A stretch of DNA of 61,314 bases from Gemmatimonadaceae bacterium (GCA_014377535.1 JACMPK010000067.1:1-61314); one strand, 5' to 3'; positions 1 through 9,671 are shown, counted from the stretch's first letter. Translations and numbers: made by a program. The notes: generated by a model not told the origin, from the letters alone.

Positions 1-103
1 AACTGACGCTGAGTCACAGCCGATTCAAGCGTTTATATCACCAATCGGTTGCACGATGTGGACGATGTGACGCAGGCAAGGTTGTTGTGTCGTCACCAGA
101 CGT

Positions 104-1075
104 TCACGCCATCACATCACGAATGCGATCGTCCCGCAGTGGTGCCTGCGCCTCGTCGCGACAGGCGTAGTAGCAGCGGTTGCAATCGATGGGCTTGTAG
201 CGAGCCCAATCCTTCCAATGGAAGTCGACTGGAAAGTCCGGGCACCGGCGGACGCCACCGGTGGGATCGATATGAATCGTGCTGATGCCACTCTCGCACG
301 GCTCCGTCATTGCTCCGCTGGTGTACCGCGGCATCTGTTCGAGGTAGTGATCGGAGTTCGTGATCACGCCGCGCCGCTTCCGCTTGTAGGCCAGCAGCTC
401 GGCAACCAGTACCTCGATCTCCTGCTGCTGCCCCGGCTGCAGCAGGTGTACCTCGTTGCCGTTCTTGAAGTCGGTGTAGACGCTGAAATTCACGCCGCAG
501 CCCAATTCTGCCGCCCGCGCCAGAATCGGGCGGATCTGGTCGATGTTGTCCTGCTTGATCACGGTGTTGAAGCGGATGTTGTCGATGCCGCGCGCGCGCA
601 TGCCTTCGACGCTGTCGAAGATCTTCTTCGTCAGTCCGGGAATACCGCGTGCCTCGTCGTGCCGCCCGTCGAGGTAATCCAGCGAGATGCTGAGCTGGTT
701 GATGCCCGCGTCCTTGAGCGACTGTCCGCGCTCGGCCGACAGCATGCCGCCATGGGTGATCAGCGTCATGTACTTCCACGAAATCGCCTTGTCGACGCCG
801 GACACGAGGTCCTCGAGGTCGCGGCGCAGCAGCGGCTCGCCTCCCGTGAAACAGACGAGCATCGGATTGAAGAACCGCGCGGCATCGGCGTAGCTCTTCA
901 GCTCACGCTCCTTCTCGGACGCGTCCGTCTTCCAGTAATCACAGAATCCACACCGCGCGTTGCATCGCAGCGTGACCTCGAAATGCACCAGCACCGGCAT
1001 GCGTCGAACACGAAGCGAAACGTATTTCCGGAAGAAGCCCGGGACGTGCCATGGCTTGAAACGAGCTGAGAGCAT
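104..1075 (-). CDS. Radical SAM protein with C-terminal cysteine cluster
   Basis: A 323-residue radical SAM enzyme. The CX3CX2C motif for the SAM-binding 4Fe-4S cluster is at C38, C42 and C45 (TLRCNARCGFCDYW), followed by the GGEP motif near residue 78. The C-terminus carries C260, C278, C298, C301 and C305, a SPASM/twitch-like arrangement that suggests at least one auxiliary Fe-S cluster. The substrate is not recognisable. Its ATG shares one base with the lptD stop (TGATG), so it is probably translated with lptD as the last gene of the envelope run. Function in envelope or lipid modification would be inference from position only. Confidence 0.85.
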   Translation of the reverse strand: MLSARFKPWHVPGFFRKYVSLRVRRMPVLVHFEVTLRCNARCGFCDYWKTDASEKERELKSYADAARFFNPMLVCFTGGEPLLRRDLEDLVSGVDKAISWKYMTLITHGGMLSAERGQSLKDAGINQLSISLDYLDGRHDEARGIPGLTKKIFDSVEGMRARGIDNIRFNTVIKQDNIDQIRPILARAAELGCGVNFSVYTDFKNGNEVHLLQPGQQQEIEVLVAELLAYKRKRRGVITNSDHYLEQMPRYTSGAMTEPCESGISTIHIDPTGGVRRCPDFPVDFHWKDWARYKPIDCNRCYYACRDEAQAPLRDDRIRDVMA

Positions 1076-4000
1076 CAGGGCAAGGAGCCGGGCGGACGAC
1101 GGAAGGTCTGCTGGTTGAAGTCGAACTTCAGGTCCGGCTGCGCCTTGAGTGCGATGAAGAACGAGAACGCGAAGTTTCCGTTCGGGGCCTGCGTGAAGTT
1201 GAAGATCGCACGCCAGTCATGCAGTTCCCGCTGCAGCGACACCGTCTGTGCGGCAAATTGTCCGCGCACCGCGTCGAACGTGGTGGAATACTGCGTCGCC
1301 CATTTGGGCGTGATGTTGAAGCTGGTCTGGACCTGCAGCGACCGGATGGGCGGGTTGATGATGATCGGGGAGCCGGCGCCGACGAAGAGGAAGTTGTTGT
1401 CCACGCCTTCGAGGTTGCCATTCCGATTGATGCATTGCTGCAGCACGAAGGGGTTCGTGTTGCCGTTCAGCAGCGCGGCGCATCGTTCCTCGACGGGCGG
1501 CAGCTTGATCAGATTCGCGCCGACAGGTGGCCGCTGACGCGTGGACGAATACGACAGGTTCACCGACCACCCCTGCCCGCTCGGGATCGCACCGTACCCA
1601 GGGCGAACCTGATTGCCGTTCAATCCGCGATTGACGCCCTGCACCGTCTGCTGATCGTTGCGCAGGTTCATCGAGTCCGTCGCCGTCAGGTTGCTCGGCG
1701 CCGGCTTGAAGTCTCCACCGCCGAACAGCTTCGTGATCCACTGCACCACGCCCGTCGTGCGATCCAGTCGCAACGTCGCGCGCGCCTCTTCCCGGTATGG
1801 CTTGAAGACGGCGGTGTCCGAGATGGGGTTGCCCTGGAAGAGCGACCAGCGCGCGCCGAAATCGAAGCCCGGCAGAAAATCAGAACGCAGACCCAGCCCC
1901 CAGGAGGAGCTGGTCAGGCCCGCAAACTTCGACACCGAGCTCGGGTCCACCGCACGCTTTTTGATCTCCCGATACTGCAGAAAGTTGTAAGCGAGTCCGT
2001 CTGTCTGGATGCTTAACGCGCGCACCTTGCGGCCCGCGTCCGGCGCCGAATCAGCCGGCGCGCGCAGCTTGACCTCGATGTTCTGGTTCAGGCTCAGCGA
2101 CACCATGTTCTGCGGCAGTGCGCCGTTGTAGCCGCGACTGAACTGGTTGATCGCCTGCAGGTACTCCTGGCTCACCTTGCCGCGCGGTGCGACGGACCAG
2201 GCAACGGTCGGCGAGATCGAGTGGCGGATGCGGCTCACCGGTCCGATGCCGGGAAGGAACCCGAACAGCGTCGGCGCAATGGACAGGTTCACGCTGGGGC
2301 GCTTGGACTGCGCCACGTAGCGTCCACCCGAGAGCGTGGATCGCACCCAGAACGGACCCGGATCGACATTCGCGAACTGAATGCTGGGCGCCACATTCCA
2401 CTTGCCGCGACTGAACGACGGCAGACTGAAGCTCGTGCGCCAATCGATGCGCGTCTCGGTGAAGCCGTCATAGAACCGGACCGACTGCACGGTGTCACGC
2501 ACACCATTGCCGCGATCCAGGATCTCCTCGATGGTCTTCTGCTGGGTGCCGGTGTTGGCGGCGTCGGTCACGTCGAACGCGTTGTCGAGCCGAAAGCCGA
2601 ACAGCTCGAGCGGCGTGTTGAACGCCATGGTCGTGTTGCGCCGGTTCAGCGCCTGCGCCACGCTGTCCGCCTGGCCGCTGATATTGGTGAAGTAGCGAAT
2701 GGCTGACTGCCCACCGGCCTGCTGGTTCGTATTGCGCGTCTCGGACGCCGTCAGCGTCGGTGACCAGGTCAGCCAAGTGCCGGCCGTGATCGGCGCCGAA
2801 TTGATGCTCAGCGTCGGCAGCGTCTGGTCGACCTGCGGACGTCCCGTGTACTGCGTGCGATTGGCACCAAGGGCAACGCTGAACGGGCCCACCGCGGTCG
2901 AGTAATTCGCCGATGATCGGAAGGTTGCCAGCGCGGCAAACGGGTTGAAGGCAGTCGTACGCTGGACCAGCGTATTCGACACGTAGTTGATCGACGTGTT
3001 GAAATTGGTCTTCCGCGAGAATCGCTGCTGATGCGTCAGCTGCACGTTCGTGTTGGTGCTGCCGTCCGTCAGCCGCTGGAACGACGCGCCCGCGCTGCCG
3101 TTCAGGAACCGGCGCAGCCAGTTGTAGCGCCACTGCAGGTTGTAGCGCGTAAAGCCGAAGTCGTTCGGGTTCCGCGGATCGATGTTGGCACCGCTGCGCC
3201 AGTCCACCCAGCCCTGTATGTCCTGGTAGTCGTCGATGTTGAAATAGTAGCCCAAATTTTCGACGGTGCGCCGGTACAGGGGGCCATTGCGCACGATCTC
3301 GCTGACACCGACGCGCGGCGCCAGCATGCCGCTCCGCCGCCCCGAGCGCGCATCCTGAAAGAAGAAGGGCAGCCAGAAGACAGGCACGTCATAGATGTAC
3401 AACACACCCGGGCGTCCCACGGCCAGCTTGCCCTTCACCATCTTCAGCTCGCGCGAACTGAAGTGGTAATGGGGAATCGAGTCGTCGCAGGTGGTGATGG
3501 TGCCACTGCGGCCGAAGAATGCGGCCTCCTCGCCGGTGCTGTCGTTCGCGAAGCCAGCGCTCTGCGCATCGACAAAATATTTCTGCCCACTCTCGACCGT
3601 CGTGCGTACGTATCCCACCGTGCCGCGTCGCTCCGTGGTGTTGTAATACATGGTGCCGCGCGACACGACGTCGGCGCCCCCGCGCGCGGGATCACGCAGC
3701 ACGTTCTCCGCACCGCGCGCACGCACGATCTTGCTGGAGTCGTCGTAGATGATCGTGTCGCTGACCATGATCGTCTGGTCACGTCCGATCGCAGCGCGCG
3801 CACTGTCGTCGCGGATCAGGGTGAGGATCTTCCGTGCGGCATCGAAGGTCACGTTGCGGCCCTGAAACCGGGTGACTGTGTACCCGGGCCGCGCGAGCAG
3901 CGAATCGATCACGGGATCCGATTCGGCCCACTTCACGATCTCGCGCTTTGCCGAATCGGCCGCAACAGAATCGCGCGCGGCCTTCGACGTATCGGCCGGC

Positions 4001-4140
4001 GTGCGGCGCAGGGTGTCGCCACGCGCATCGACGGGACGGCGAATCGGAGGCGCGCCACCCTGCTGCTGTGCGGCCGACGGCGCCGCCAGCACCATGAAGC
4101 ATGCGGCGAGCAGGCCGGCAAAAATGCGGCAACGTCGCAC
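1075..4140 (-). CDS. lptD: LPS-assembly outer-membrane protein LptD
   Basis: LptD is the outer-membrane barrel that inserts lipopolysaccharide into the outer leaflet. The 1021-residue product has an N-terminal signal peptide (about residues 1-24), a Pro/Asp-rich linker, an OstA/LptA-like beta-jellyroll at roughly 85-230, and a long barrel region with many aromatic beta-strands. The segment around 'PVFWLPFFFQDARSGRRSG' is typical of LptD. It is longer than the E. coli protein (about 780 residues). The start is GTG, overlapping the tatC TAG stop by one base (TAGTG). No lptE is visible nearby. Confidence 0.88.
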   Translation of the reverse strand: MRRCRIFAGLLAACFMVLAAPSAAQQQGGAPPIRRPVDARGDTLRRTPADTSKAARDSVAADSAKREIVKWAESDPVIDSLLARPGYTVTRFQGRNVTFDAARKILTLIRDDSARAAIGRDQTIMVSDTIIYDDSSKIVRARGAENVLRDPARGGADVVSRGTMYYNTTERRGTVGYVRTTVESGQKYFVDAQSAGFANDSTGEEAAFFGRSGTITTCDDSIPHYHFSSRELKMVKGKLAVGRPGVLYIYDVPVFWLPFFFQDARSGRRSGMLAPRVGVSEIVRNGPLYRRTVENLGYYFNIDDYQDIQGWVDWRSGANIDPRNPNDFGFTRYNLQWRYNWLRRFLNGSAGASFQRLTDGSTNTNVQLTHQQRFSRKTNFNTSINYVSNTLVQRTTAFNPFAALATFRSSANYSTAVGPFSVALGANRTQYTGRPQVDQTLPTLSINSAPITAGTWLTWSPTLTASETRNTNQQAGGQSAIRYFTNISGQADSVAQALNRRNTTMAFNTPLELFGFRLDNAFDVTDAANTGTQQKTIEEILDRGNGVRDTVQSVRFYDGFTETRIDWRTSFSLPSFSRGKWNVAPSIQFANVDPGPFWVRSTLSGGRYVAQSKRPSVNLSIAPTLFGFLPGIGPVSRIRHSISPTVAWSVAPRGKVSQEYLQAINQFSRGYNGALPQNMVSLSLNQNIEVKLRAPADSAPDAGRKVRALSIQTDGLAYNFLQYREIKKRAVDPSSVSKFAGLTSSSWGLGLRSDFLPGFDFGARWSLFQGNPISDTAVFKPYREEARATLRLDRTTGVVQWITKLFGGGDFKPAPSNLTATDSMNLRNDQQTVQGVNRGLNGNQVRPGYGAIPSGQGWSVNLSYSSTRQRPPVGANLIKLPPVEERCAALLNGNTNPFVLQQCINRNGNLEGVDNNFLFVGAGSPIIINPPIRSLQVQTSFNITPKWATQYSTTFDAVRGQFAAQTVSLQRELHDWRAIFNFTQAPNGNFAFSFFIALKAQPDLKFDFNQQTFRRPPGSLP

Positions 4141-4910
4141 TACGCGAGCGCCTCCACTTCGGACTCGCGCTCCAGGGCAATCCGACGGCGCTCCTTGCGC
4201 AGGTAGACGATGGAGCTTGCCAGAATGCTGACTTCGTACAGCCCATACAGCGGCACCATCAGCATCACCGTCGTCGTGAGCAGGTCGCCGGGCGTGATGA
4301 TCGCCGCAATGACGAGCGATGCCACCATGGCATGACGACGGAACGCGCGCAGCTGTGTCGGCGTGATGATGCCGAGTGCCGTCAGCCCCACGAGCAGGAT
4401 CGGCAGCTCGAAGACCACACCCATGCTGAGCGCCAGCGACGTGGCGAAATCGAAGTAGTCACGCGCGGTGATCATCGGCTCCAGCGCCGCCGTCTGGAAC
4501 TCCATCAGAAACTTGAGCGCGAATGGCAGCACGAGGAAGTACGCCAGCGCCGCACCCATCATGAACAGGCACGTGGCCGAGAAGAGCAGCGGAATGACGA
4601 CCTTCTTCTCGTGCTTGTAAAGCGCTGGCGACAGGAAGCCCCACAGCTGGTACAGCAGCACCGGCGCGGCCAGCGCGAACCCGATGCCGAACGACACCTG
4701 CATCACGATCGAGAACGAGTCGCCGGGATGCGTGAAGATCAGCTTGCGCCCCTGCAGATACGGCAGGATCGGCTGCTCGAGCAGGTTGATGAAGTTGAAC
4801 TTGATCACCAGCATGAAGCCGATGGCGACACAGATGCCGACAGCCACGACGGACTTGAGGAGCCGCGATCGCAGCTCCTCCAGATGGTCGAGAAATGGCA
4901 TGTCACTCAT
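4140..4910 (-). CDS. tatC: Twin-arginine translocase subunit TatC
   Basis: TatC is the multi-spanning inner-membrane receptor that binds twin-arginine signal peptides of folded exported proteins. The 256-residue product begins with the conserved HLEELRSRL helix and shows about six hydrophobic segments, the usual size and topology. A GGAG Shine-Dalgarno lies 9 nt before the ATG at 4910. It sits 19 nt downstream of cpoB and overlaps lptD by one base. No tatA or tatB is in the window. The charged C-terminal tail (RKERRRIALERESE) is cytoplasmic. Confidence 0.95.
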   Translation of the reverse strand: MSDMPFLDHLEELRSRLLKSVVAVGICVAIGFMLVIKFNFINLLEQPILPYLQGRKLIFTHPGDSFSIVMQVSFGIGFALAAPVLLYQLWGFLSPALYKHEKKVVIPLLFSATCLFMMGAALAYFLVLPFALKFLMEFQTAALEPMITARDYFDFATSLALSMGVVFELPILLVGLTALGIITPTQLRAFRRHAMVASLVIAAIITPGDLLTTTVMLMVPLYGLYEVSILASSIVYLRKERRRIALERESEVEALA

Positions 4911-4929
4911 CGATGCAGTCTCCGTGGTG

Positions 4930-5772
4930 TCACGGGGTCCCGGACTTCAGGCGCTCGCGAGCCAGGTCGGCCTCGTCGCTGCGGGGATACGTCCTGACGA
5001 GCAGCTCGAGCACCTCACGCGCACGGTCCGGCTTTCCCTGGCCACGAAGCAGGGCCGCGCGCTTGAACATTGCCGTCGGCGACTTCTCGCTGCGTGGGAA
5101 GCGGGTGTACACCGCAAGGTACGCAGCCTCGGCGTCGACAAGCTTGCCATCGCGCTCCAGCGTCTCGGCCACGTAATACTGCGCATCGCCGGCACGCTCG
5201 TGCTGCGGATACTGGACGAGGAAATCGGTAAATCCGGCGCGCGCGGCAGATGTACTGCCGCGACGAAGCTGGTCCAGCGCCATTGTGTACAGCTGGTTCG
5301 GGCCTGGAGCTGGCGGCGTGGCTACGGAGGTCGCAGCAGTTACGGTCGTTGCTGCGGCGGCATCACCCGGCTTTGCCGGCGCGGACGTCACTGGTGCGGG
5401 TGCCACCGGCTGCGATTGCAGAATGCCATTTCGCTGCTCGAGTTCGGCGCGCAGTTCCGTGATGCGCGTCTGGCTCTGGCCGGTCAGTGCCCGAATCTCG
5501 ATCAGGCCGTCACGCACCTTGAACAGGTCACCGAGGACGTTGCCCTGGAACGACGACAGGTCACCCTTCACACCGCGAATGGAATCGTTCAGGGTCACCA
5601 TCATGCGCATCACGCTGTCGAACTGCGCCCGGCGTGCAGAATCACGATAGGCATACTCCGCGCGCATGGTGCGAAGGTCGCCCTGCAGCAGGAGGACGTC
5701 CTGCTTCGTGGCAACGCACGCCGTGAGCGCCAGCGTGCCGATCATCGCGAGCGTCGCGCGCAACGAAGTCAT
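4930..5772 (-). CDS. cpoB: Tol-Pal-associated TPR lipoprotein, CpoB/YbgF-like
   Basis: Periplasmic protein of the CpoB/YbgF type that coordinates Tol-Pal constriction with peptidoglycan synthesis. The 280-residue product has a lipoprotein-type signal (LALTAC lipobox near residue 19), a charged heptad-like region at about 25-115 that resembles the trimerising coiled coil, an Ala/Pro-rich linker, and C-terminal TPR repeats (from about 155). The ATG overlaps the pal stop by 4 nt (ATGA). A lipobox is not usual for E. coli CpoB, so this version may be membrane anchored. Confidence 0.82.
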   Translation of the reverse strand: MTSLRATLAMIGTLALTACVATKQDVLLLQGDLRTMRAEYAYRDSARRAQFDSVMRMMVTLNDSIRGVKGDLSSFQGNVLGDLFKVRDGLIEIRALTGQSQTRITELRAELEQRNGILQSQPVAPAPVTSAPAKPGDAAAATTVTAATSVATPPAPGPNQLYTMALDQLRRGSTSAARAGFTDFLVQYPQHERAGDAQYYVAETLERDGKLVDAEAAYLAVYTRFPRSEKSPTAMFKRAALLRGQGKPDRAREVLELLVRTYPRSDEADLARERLKSGTP

Positions 5773-6350
5773 CGCGGGATCCGCAGCGCGTCGGCGCCGG
5801 ACAGGATCTCGAACTCGGCGCGACGATTCTGCGAGAACGACCCTTCATCATCCCCGCTGACCGCCGGTCGCTCCTCGCCGAACGAGACGACGTCGATGCG
5901 GCCGACTGCAATGCCGCGATCGCTGAGGTACTTGCGGGCTGATGCCGCGCGACGAAGGCCGAGCGCGAGGTTGTATTCATCGCTGCCGCGCGAGTCGGTG
6001 TGCCCTGAAATGCGGATGCGGACCGTCTGATTGGCACGGAGGATGGGCAGCTTCGCATCGAGCACCGCGCGACCATCATCGGTGATGTCGGCCGCGTCGT
6101 AGTCGAAGCGCACTCCAGCCTCGAGCGCGGTCCGCAGGTTCACGGCGTCGCTCGACGAGGCAAGGCGCGCCATGCTGTCCGCGCGAGCACGCTCGATGGA
6201 GTCACGCACCAACTGGCTTCGATCGACGCCCGCCACGCTGCCCGTCACCGGCGCCGTCGTCACCGCAGCCACAGGAACCTGCTTGCGGCGGCAGGCGCCG
6301 AGCGAGAAGGAAACAGCGACCAGTCCAGCCAGCACGAGTTCACGACGCAT
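5769..6350 (-). CDS. pal: Peptidoglycan-associated lipoprotein Pal
   Basis: Outer-membrane lipoprotein that tethers the outer membrane to peptidoglycan. The 193-residue product has a lipobox ending in LGAC (Cys near residue 20), then an OmpA-like domain at about 70-190. The peptidoglycan-binding signature is clear: GHTDSRGSDEYNLALGLRR. It lies 39 nt downstream of tolB and overlaps cpoB by 4 nt, the standard tolB-pal-cpoB order. Confidence 0.95.
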   Translation of the reverse strand: MRRELVLAGLVAVSFSLGACRRKQVPVAAVTTAPVTGSVAGVDRSQLVRDSIERARADSMARLASSSDAVNLRTALEAGVRFDYDAADITDDGRAVLDAKLPILRANQTVRIRISGHTDSRGSDEYNLALGLRRAASARKYLSDRGIAVGRIDVVSFGEERPAVSGDDEGSFSQNRRAEFEILSGADALRIPR

Positions 6351-6389
6351 GCATGTACCTCGAAGATGAGAAAATCACAGCGGCTCGCA

Positions 6390-7658
6390 TCACGATCCGA
6401 TACGCGATGACCATGCCGCCAACCGTGCGCCCGGTGTGTTCGTCACCTGCCGTGCACGTCCGGTCTCCGTATCCAGCACCCACACCTGACGCACACCTGA
6501 ACGGGTCGACGAGACGACAAGGTGCCGCGAATCAGGCGCCCACGCCGGATCCTCGTTTGCAGCCTCGTTGGTCAGCTGCGTCACGACGCGATCGCGCAAC
6601 GAAATGACCATTACCTGGAACCGGCCACCAAGCTGCGACTGGAATGCCACGACACGTCCATCAGGCGACCAGTCCGGACTGGATCGGTACGCTTGTGACG
6701 ACGAGGAAAGCGCCGCGAGCAGATCGGCGTTCGTGCCATCCTGGTCAGCAATATACACATCAGGGCGACCTGACCTACCTGACGTGAAGGCGATGCGTCG
6801 GCCGTCAGGACTGAATGATGGCGATGTATTGTCGGTGCCGCGCCCGATGGAGATCCGGCGCGGCGTGCCACCCGATGCGGGCACCATGTACAAGTCCGTG
6901 CCGAAGTCCTCGCCATGCGCGTATGCAATCGAGGCACCGTCGGGTGTGAACGTCGGCGAAATGTTCAATCCTCGCGGTTCGAGCACCTGCCGCGATGCGC
7001 CACGGAGATCGGCAACACGAATTGCGCTGCCACCAGCTTCGAGCGTCGCGTAGGCTAAGGCCTGACCATCTGGACGAAACGCCGGCGAGAGCGCGCGTCC
7101 CACCTGCGTAATCGCCCGCGCATTTGCACCATCGCTGTCCACCAACCAGATCCGGCCATCGCCAACGTAGGCCAGTCGCGTTGCGGCGATGCCCCGCGTG
7201 CCGCTGATCCATTCCTCGCACTGATCGCTCGCGGCATGCACCGCCAGACGCCATGCCGCCGTGTTCGGGGTGCCGGGCAACATCACGACGGCACGTTGCA
7301 GCACCTGCTTCGCCGCGACGTCGTGCAGCGTGATGGTCACGCCGCCGGCGGCAGGCGTGATCTGCACGACGCCATTGATGCCAAGCCGCGCGGCTGCGCG
7401 AAAATCGACAGCTGCCGCGCCGACGGGCGTCGGCAACGCGGTGTTCTTCGACAACACGGTGACGCGATCGCCGAAATCCAGGTCGCGCATGACGATGGTG
7501 CGAATGGAGTCACCGGCCGGACCGGCAACGGGCAACACGAAGATTCCGGGACGCGCACCGCCTTCACCATAGATGAGACCGAGGCGCACACCCGGTTGCG
7601 CCTGCACTTGTGCGCTGCACGCGACGAACGCAACCAGCAATGGCAGGAACGGGCGCAT
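6390..7658 (-). CDS. tolB: Tol-Pal system beta-propeller protein TolB
   Basis: Periplasmic TolB links Pal to the inner-membrane Tol complex. I chose the ATG at 7658 because it opens a clean signal peptide (MRPFLPLLVAFVACSAQVQA), giving about 422 residues; an upstream extension would be Arg-rich and would overlap the tonB-like gene. After an N-terminal alpha/beta domain (about 25-150), repeated PD40/WD40-like blades follow (motifs such as PAFRPDGQALAY, SPSFSPDGRRIAF, SPDWSPDGRVVAF). It is flanked by the TonB/TolA-like gene (26 nt) and pal (39 nt). Confidence 0.93.
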   Translation of the reverse strand: MRPFLPLLVAFVACSAQVQAQPGVRLGLIYGEGGARPGIFVLPVAGPAGDSIRTIVMRDLDFGDRVTVLSKNTALPTPVGAAAVDFRAAARLGINGVVQITPAAGGVTITLHDVAAKQVLQRAVVMLPGTPNTAAWRLAVHAASDQCEEWISGTRGIAATRLAYVGDGRIWLVDSDGANARAITQVGRALSPAFRPDGQALAYATLEAGGSAIRVADLRGASRQVLEPRGLNISPTFTPDGASIAYAHGEDFGTDLYMVPASGGTPRRISIGRGTDNTSPSFSPDGRRIAFTSGRSGRPDVYIADQDGTNADLLAALSSSSQAYRSSPDWSPDGRVVAFQSQLGGRFQVMVISLRDRVVTQLTNEAANEDPAWAPDSRHLVVSSTRSGVRQVWVLDTETGRARQVTNTPGARLAAWSSRIGS

Positions 7659-7684
7659 GATGAACCGACGGGAACGCGAAATAC

Positions 7685-8542
7685 TCACCTCAGGACGGTT
7701 GGATCGAAGCTGAACACGACCGGCAGCACATCGTCGCGGAAACCTGTCGGCAGCGCGCCGAACGACCTGCGCTGTCCAACGGCTTCGACCACTCCGATGC
7801 ACTCCAGGTCGAAGGCATACGCTCCGGAACGCGACAGCAGTCGCAGGTCGGAAATGGAGCCATCACGATGAATCAGGAAAGTGACCTCGGCCTTCAGCGC
7901 CACGCCGGGTCGCGGCTTGAAGTTCAGCGCGATCTGGCGCGTGATGTTTTCGAGATACCCGGGGTACGGAAAGGCGATCCCCTGCACCTTGACGCTCGCG
8001 ACATCACTCCCGCGCCCTCCGGTCGGACCGCCACCGGCGGGTCGGGTGCCCGGTACGGTGACATCGGCTCCGCTTCGCGCTGCGGTCGGTCCCTTGGCTG
8101 CGGGCGATCGTGCGGCGGTCGTGCGACTCGCCGCTGCGGGAGGCGATGCCGGCGCCTTCTTCACGGGTGTCGGCGTCGGCGCCGGCATGCGTGCGGGTCG
8201 CTTCGCCGCAGCGACCCGACGCTCCGACAACTCGGTGCCTGTGTTTGCGACCGGGTCCGCCGGCCGTGCGGGAGCGGCGCTCGCCGCGGCGGCGGCGGAC
8301 GATTGCGTGGACGGCCCCTGCTGCACCGCACCAAGGGCCCGCGGACCCGCTGGCGCTGCCACCAGCTCGACGGCGTACGCCGGCGGCATCGGCACTGGCG
8401 CCGCGAGCCGCGTAAGCAGGACAGTGCCTCCGATCAGCAGGACATGTGCGCTGATCGACCAGATCGCCGCGGCGCGCGTGGAGCGCGGTGGCCGCACTCG
8501 CTCCACCGCCAGGCCACCCGTCGATCCCGCCACCCTCGTCAT
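7685..8542 (-). CDS. TonB/TolA-like energy-transducing periplasmic-spanning protein
   Basis: Probable TolA or TonB equivalent. The 285-residue product has one N-terminal membrane helix (about 26-47, with a Ser/His-containing start as in TonB), a long Ala/Pro/Lys-rich periplasm-spanning linker (about 50-180), and a C-terminal TonB-like domain (about 190-285). Position between TolR and TolB argues for the TolA role; the C-terminal domain looks more TonB-like, so the symbol is left blank. It overlaps exbD/tolR by 4 nt (ATGA). Confidence 0.85.
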   Translation of the reverse strand: MTRVAGSTGGLAVERVRPPRSTRAAAIWSISAHVLLIGGTVLLTRLAAPVPMPPAYAVELVAAPAGPRALGAVQQGPSTQSSAAAAASAAPARPADPVANTGTELSERRVAAAKRPARMPAPTPTPVKKAPASPPAAASRTTAARSPAAKGPTAARSGADVTVPGTRPAGGGPTGGRGSDVASVKVQGIAFPYPGYLENITRQIALNFKPRPGVALKAEVTFLIHRDGSISDLRLLSRSGAYAFDLECIGVVEAVGQRRSFGALPTGFRDDVLPVVFSFDPTVLR

Positions 8543-8949
8543 CGCGACAGCTGTTCCGCGACGAGGCTCACGTTCGGCAGCCCGACCTCGCGCAGCATGG
8601 CGAGCACCTGCACGATGTCGCCATAGGCCGCGCCCTCGTCGCCCTTGAGGTAGATCGTGCGGCCGCTGGCGCGCCCGGCGAGTGCCGTCAGTGCGCCGCG
8701 CAATTCATCGCGCGCCACACGCTCGTTGTCCAGCACGATCACGCCGTCCTGCGTGATCGAGAGCATGATCGGGTTGTCGACTTGCGACGCGCGCACATTA
8801 GCCTTCGGCAGCTTCACGTCGATGCCGCCCGTGAGCAGCGGCGCGGTGATCATGAAGATGATCATCAGCAGCATCATGACGTCGATGAGGCTCACGACGT
8901 TGATTTCGGCATTCAGCGGCGTGCGCGGCCTCGCGCGACGTGTGCGCAT
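8539..8949 (-). CDS. tolR: Biopolymer transport protein TolR/ExbD
   Basis: Inner-membrane motor component that uses the proton gradient with TolQ. The 136-residue product has the family's short cytoplasmic N-terminus (LNAEINVVSLIDVMMLLMII), with the essential membrane Asp in the single transmembrane helix at about 16-40, then a periplasmic domain. It shares one base with the tolQ stop and 4 nt with the next gene. Position in a tol cluster favours TolR over ExbD. Confidence 0.92.
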   Translation of the reverse strand: MRTRRARPRTPLNAEINVVSLIDVMMLLMIIFMITAPLLTGGIDVKLPKANVRASQVDNPIMLSITQDGVIVLDNERVARDELRGALTALAGRASGRTIYLKGDEGAAYGDIVQVLAMLREVGLPNVSLVAEQLSR

Positions 8950-9671
8950 CAGATCCGTCCGTCACGCACGAGCAAGGCGACGACATCGGTGCTGAATGCG
9001 TCGATCTCACTGGTGAGGTGATTCAGCTTGCTCGCAAAATAGTTGTAGCCGAACACCGCGGGAATCGCGACCGTCAACGCCAGCGCCGTCGCGACCAGCG
9101 CCTCGGCCACACCCGGTGCGACGGCGCTGATGTTGCCGCTGCCACTCGCGGCAACGCCGAGGAAGGCGTTGATCACTCCCAGCACGGTGCCCAGCAGTCC
9201 GATGAGCGGACTGACCGCGCCGATCGTGGCAAGCCAGGGCAGCAGTCGCTCGACGCGATCACGTTCGCCCGTCGCTTCCCTGTCGAGCAGCATCTGGAGT
9301 GCCTCGACCTGCGCCTGCGAGAGGCGTGCCTGCCGGTCGCTGGTGCCCGCCAAGGCGGGACGTGTGTCGTTCATGAACCGTTCTGCGCGACGGAGCACCG
9401 TGTAGAACGGCGAGCCGATGCCAAGCGCCGCACGGGTCGCCACATCGTTGAACGAGCCAGCCTGCGGCACGTATTCCATCAACGGAGCGGCCGCAGCGCG
9501 AATCGCGCGGAACTCGCGAAACTTCACCGTCATGATCGTCCAGCTGATCGCACTGAGCGCGACGAGGAACAGAAGCACGGCCCACGAGACCGGGGTGCCA
9601 TGCGACAGCAGGCCGATGATCGAACTCGTGGGTGGTGCCTGCACCTGAATCAGCGCATTGATGGGCATCAT
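8949..9671 (-). CDS. tolQ: MotA/TolQ/ExbB proton channel protein
   Basis: Inner-membrane proton-channel subunit partnering TolR. I place the start at one of two adjacent ATGs (9671 or 9668), where ATGATG overlaps the TGA of the upstream epimerase; about 240 residues. Three membrane segments are visible: one near residues 20-45 and two in the C-terminal half (LLPWLATIGAVSPLIGLLGT and the Ala/Val-rich helix that follows). The TIGAVSPLIGLLGTVLG motif is typical of the family. Confidence 0.92.
   Translation of the reverse strand: MMPINALIQVQAPPTSSIIGLLSHGTPVSWAVLLFLVALSAISWTIMTVKFREFRAIRAAAAPLMEYVPQAGSFNDVATRAALGIGSPFYTVLRRAERFMNDTRPALAGTSDRQARLSQAQVEALQMLLDREATGERDRVERLLPWLATIGAVSPLIGLLGTVLGVINAFLGVAASGSGNISAVAPGVAEALVATALALTVAIPAVFGYNYFASKLNHLTSEIDAFSTDVVALLVRDGRI

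Noticed and set aside
1-103. A gene or RNA at the left edge
   Set aside because: Only short frames occur and no motif or hairpin supports a feature; it is probably the 3' flank of the radical SAM gene.
2221-4206. Long plus-strand reading frames opposite lptD and several others opposite carB, secA, uvrB and rel
   Set aside because: They are Arg/His-rich, lack ribosome sites and known domains, and mirror the codon use of the genes on the other strand, as expected in GC-rich DNA.
7659-7802. N-terminal extension of TolB
   Set aside because: The extra sequence is Arg-rich and overlaps the TonB/TolA-like gene, while a good signal peptide starts at the ATG at 7658.
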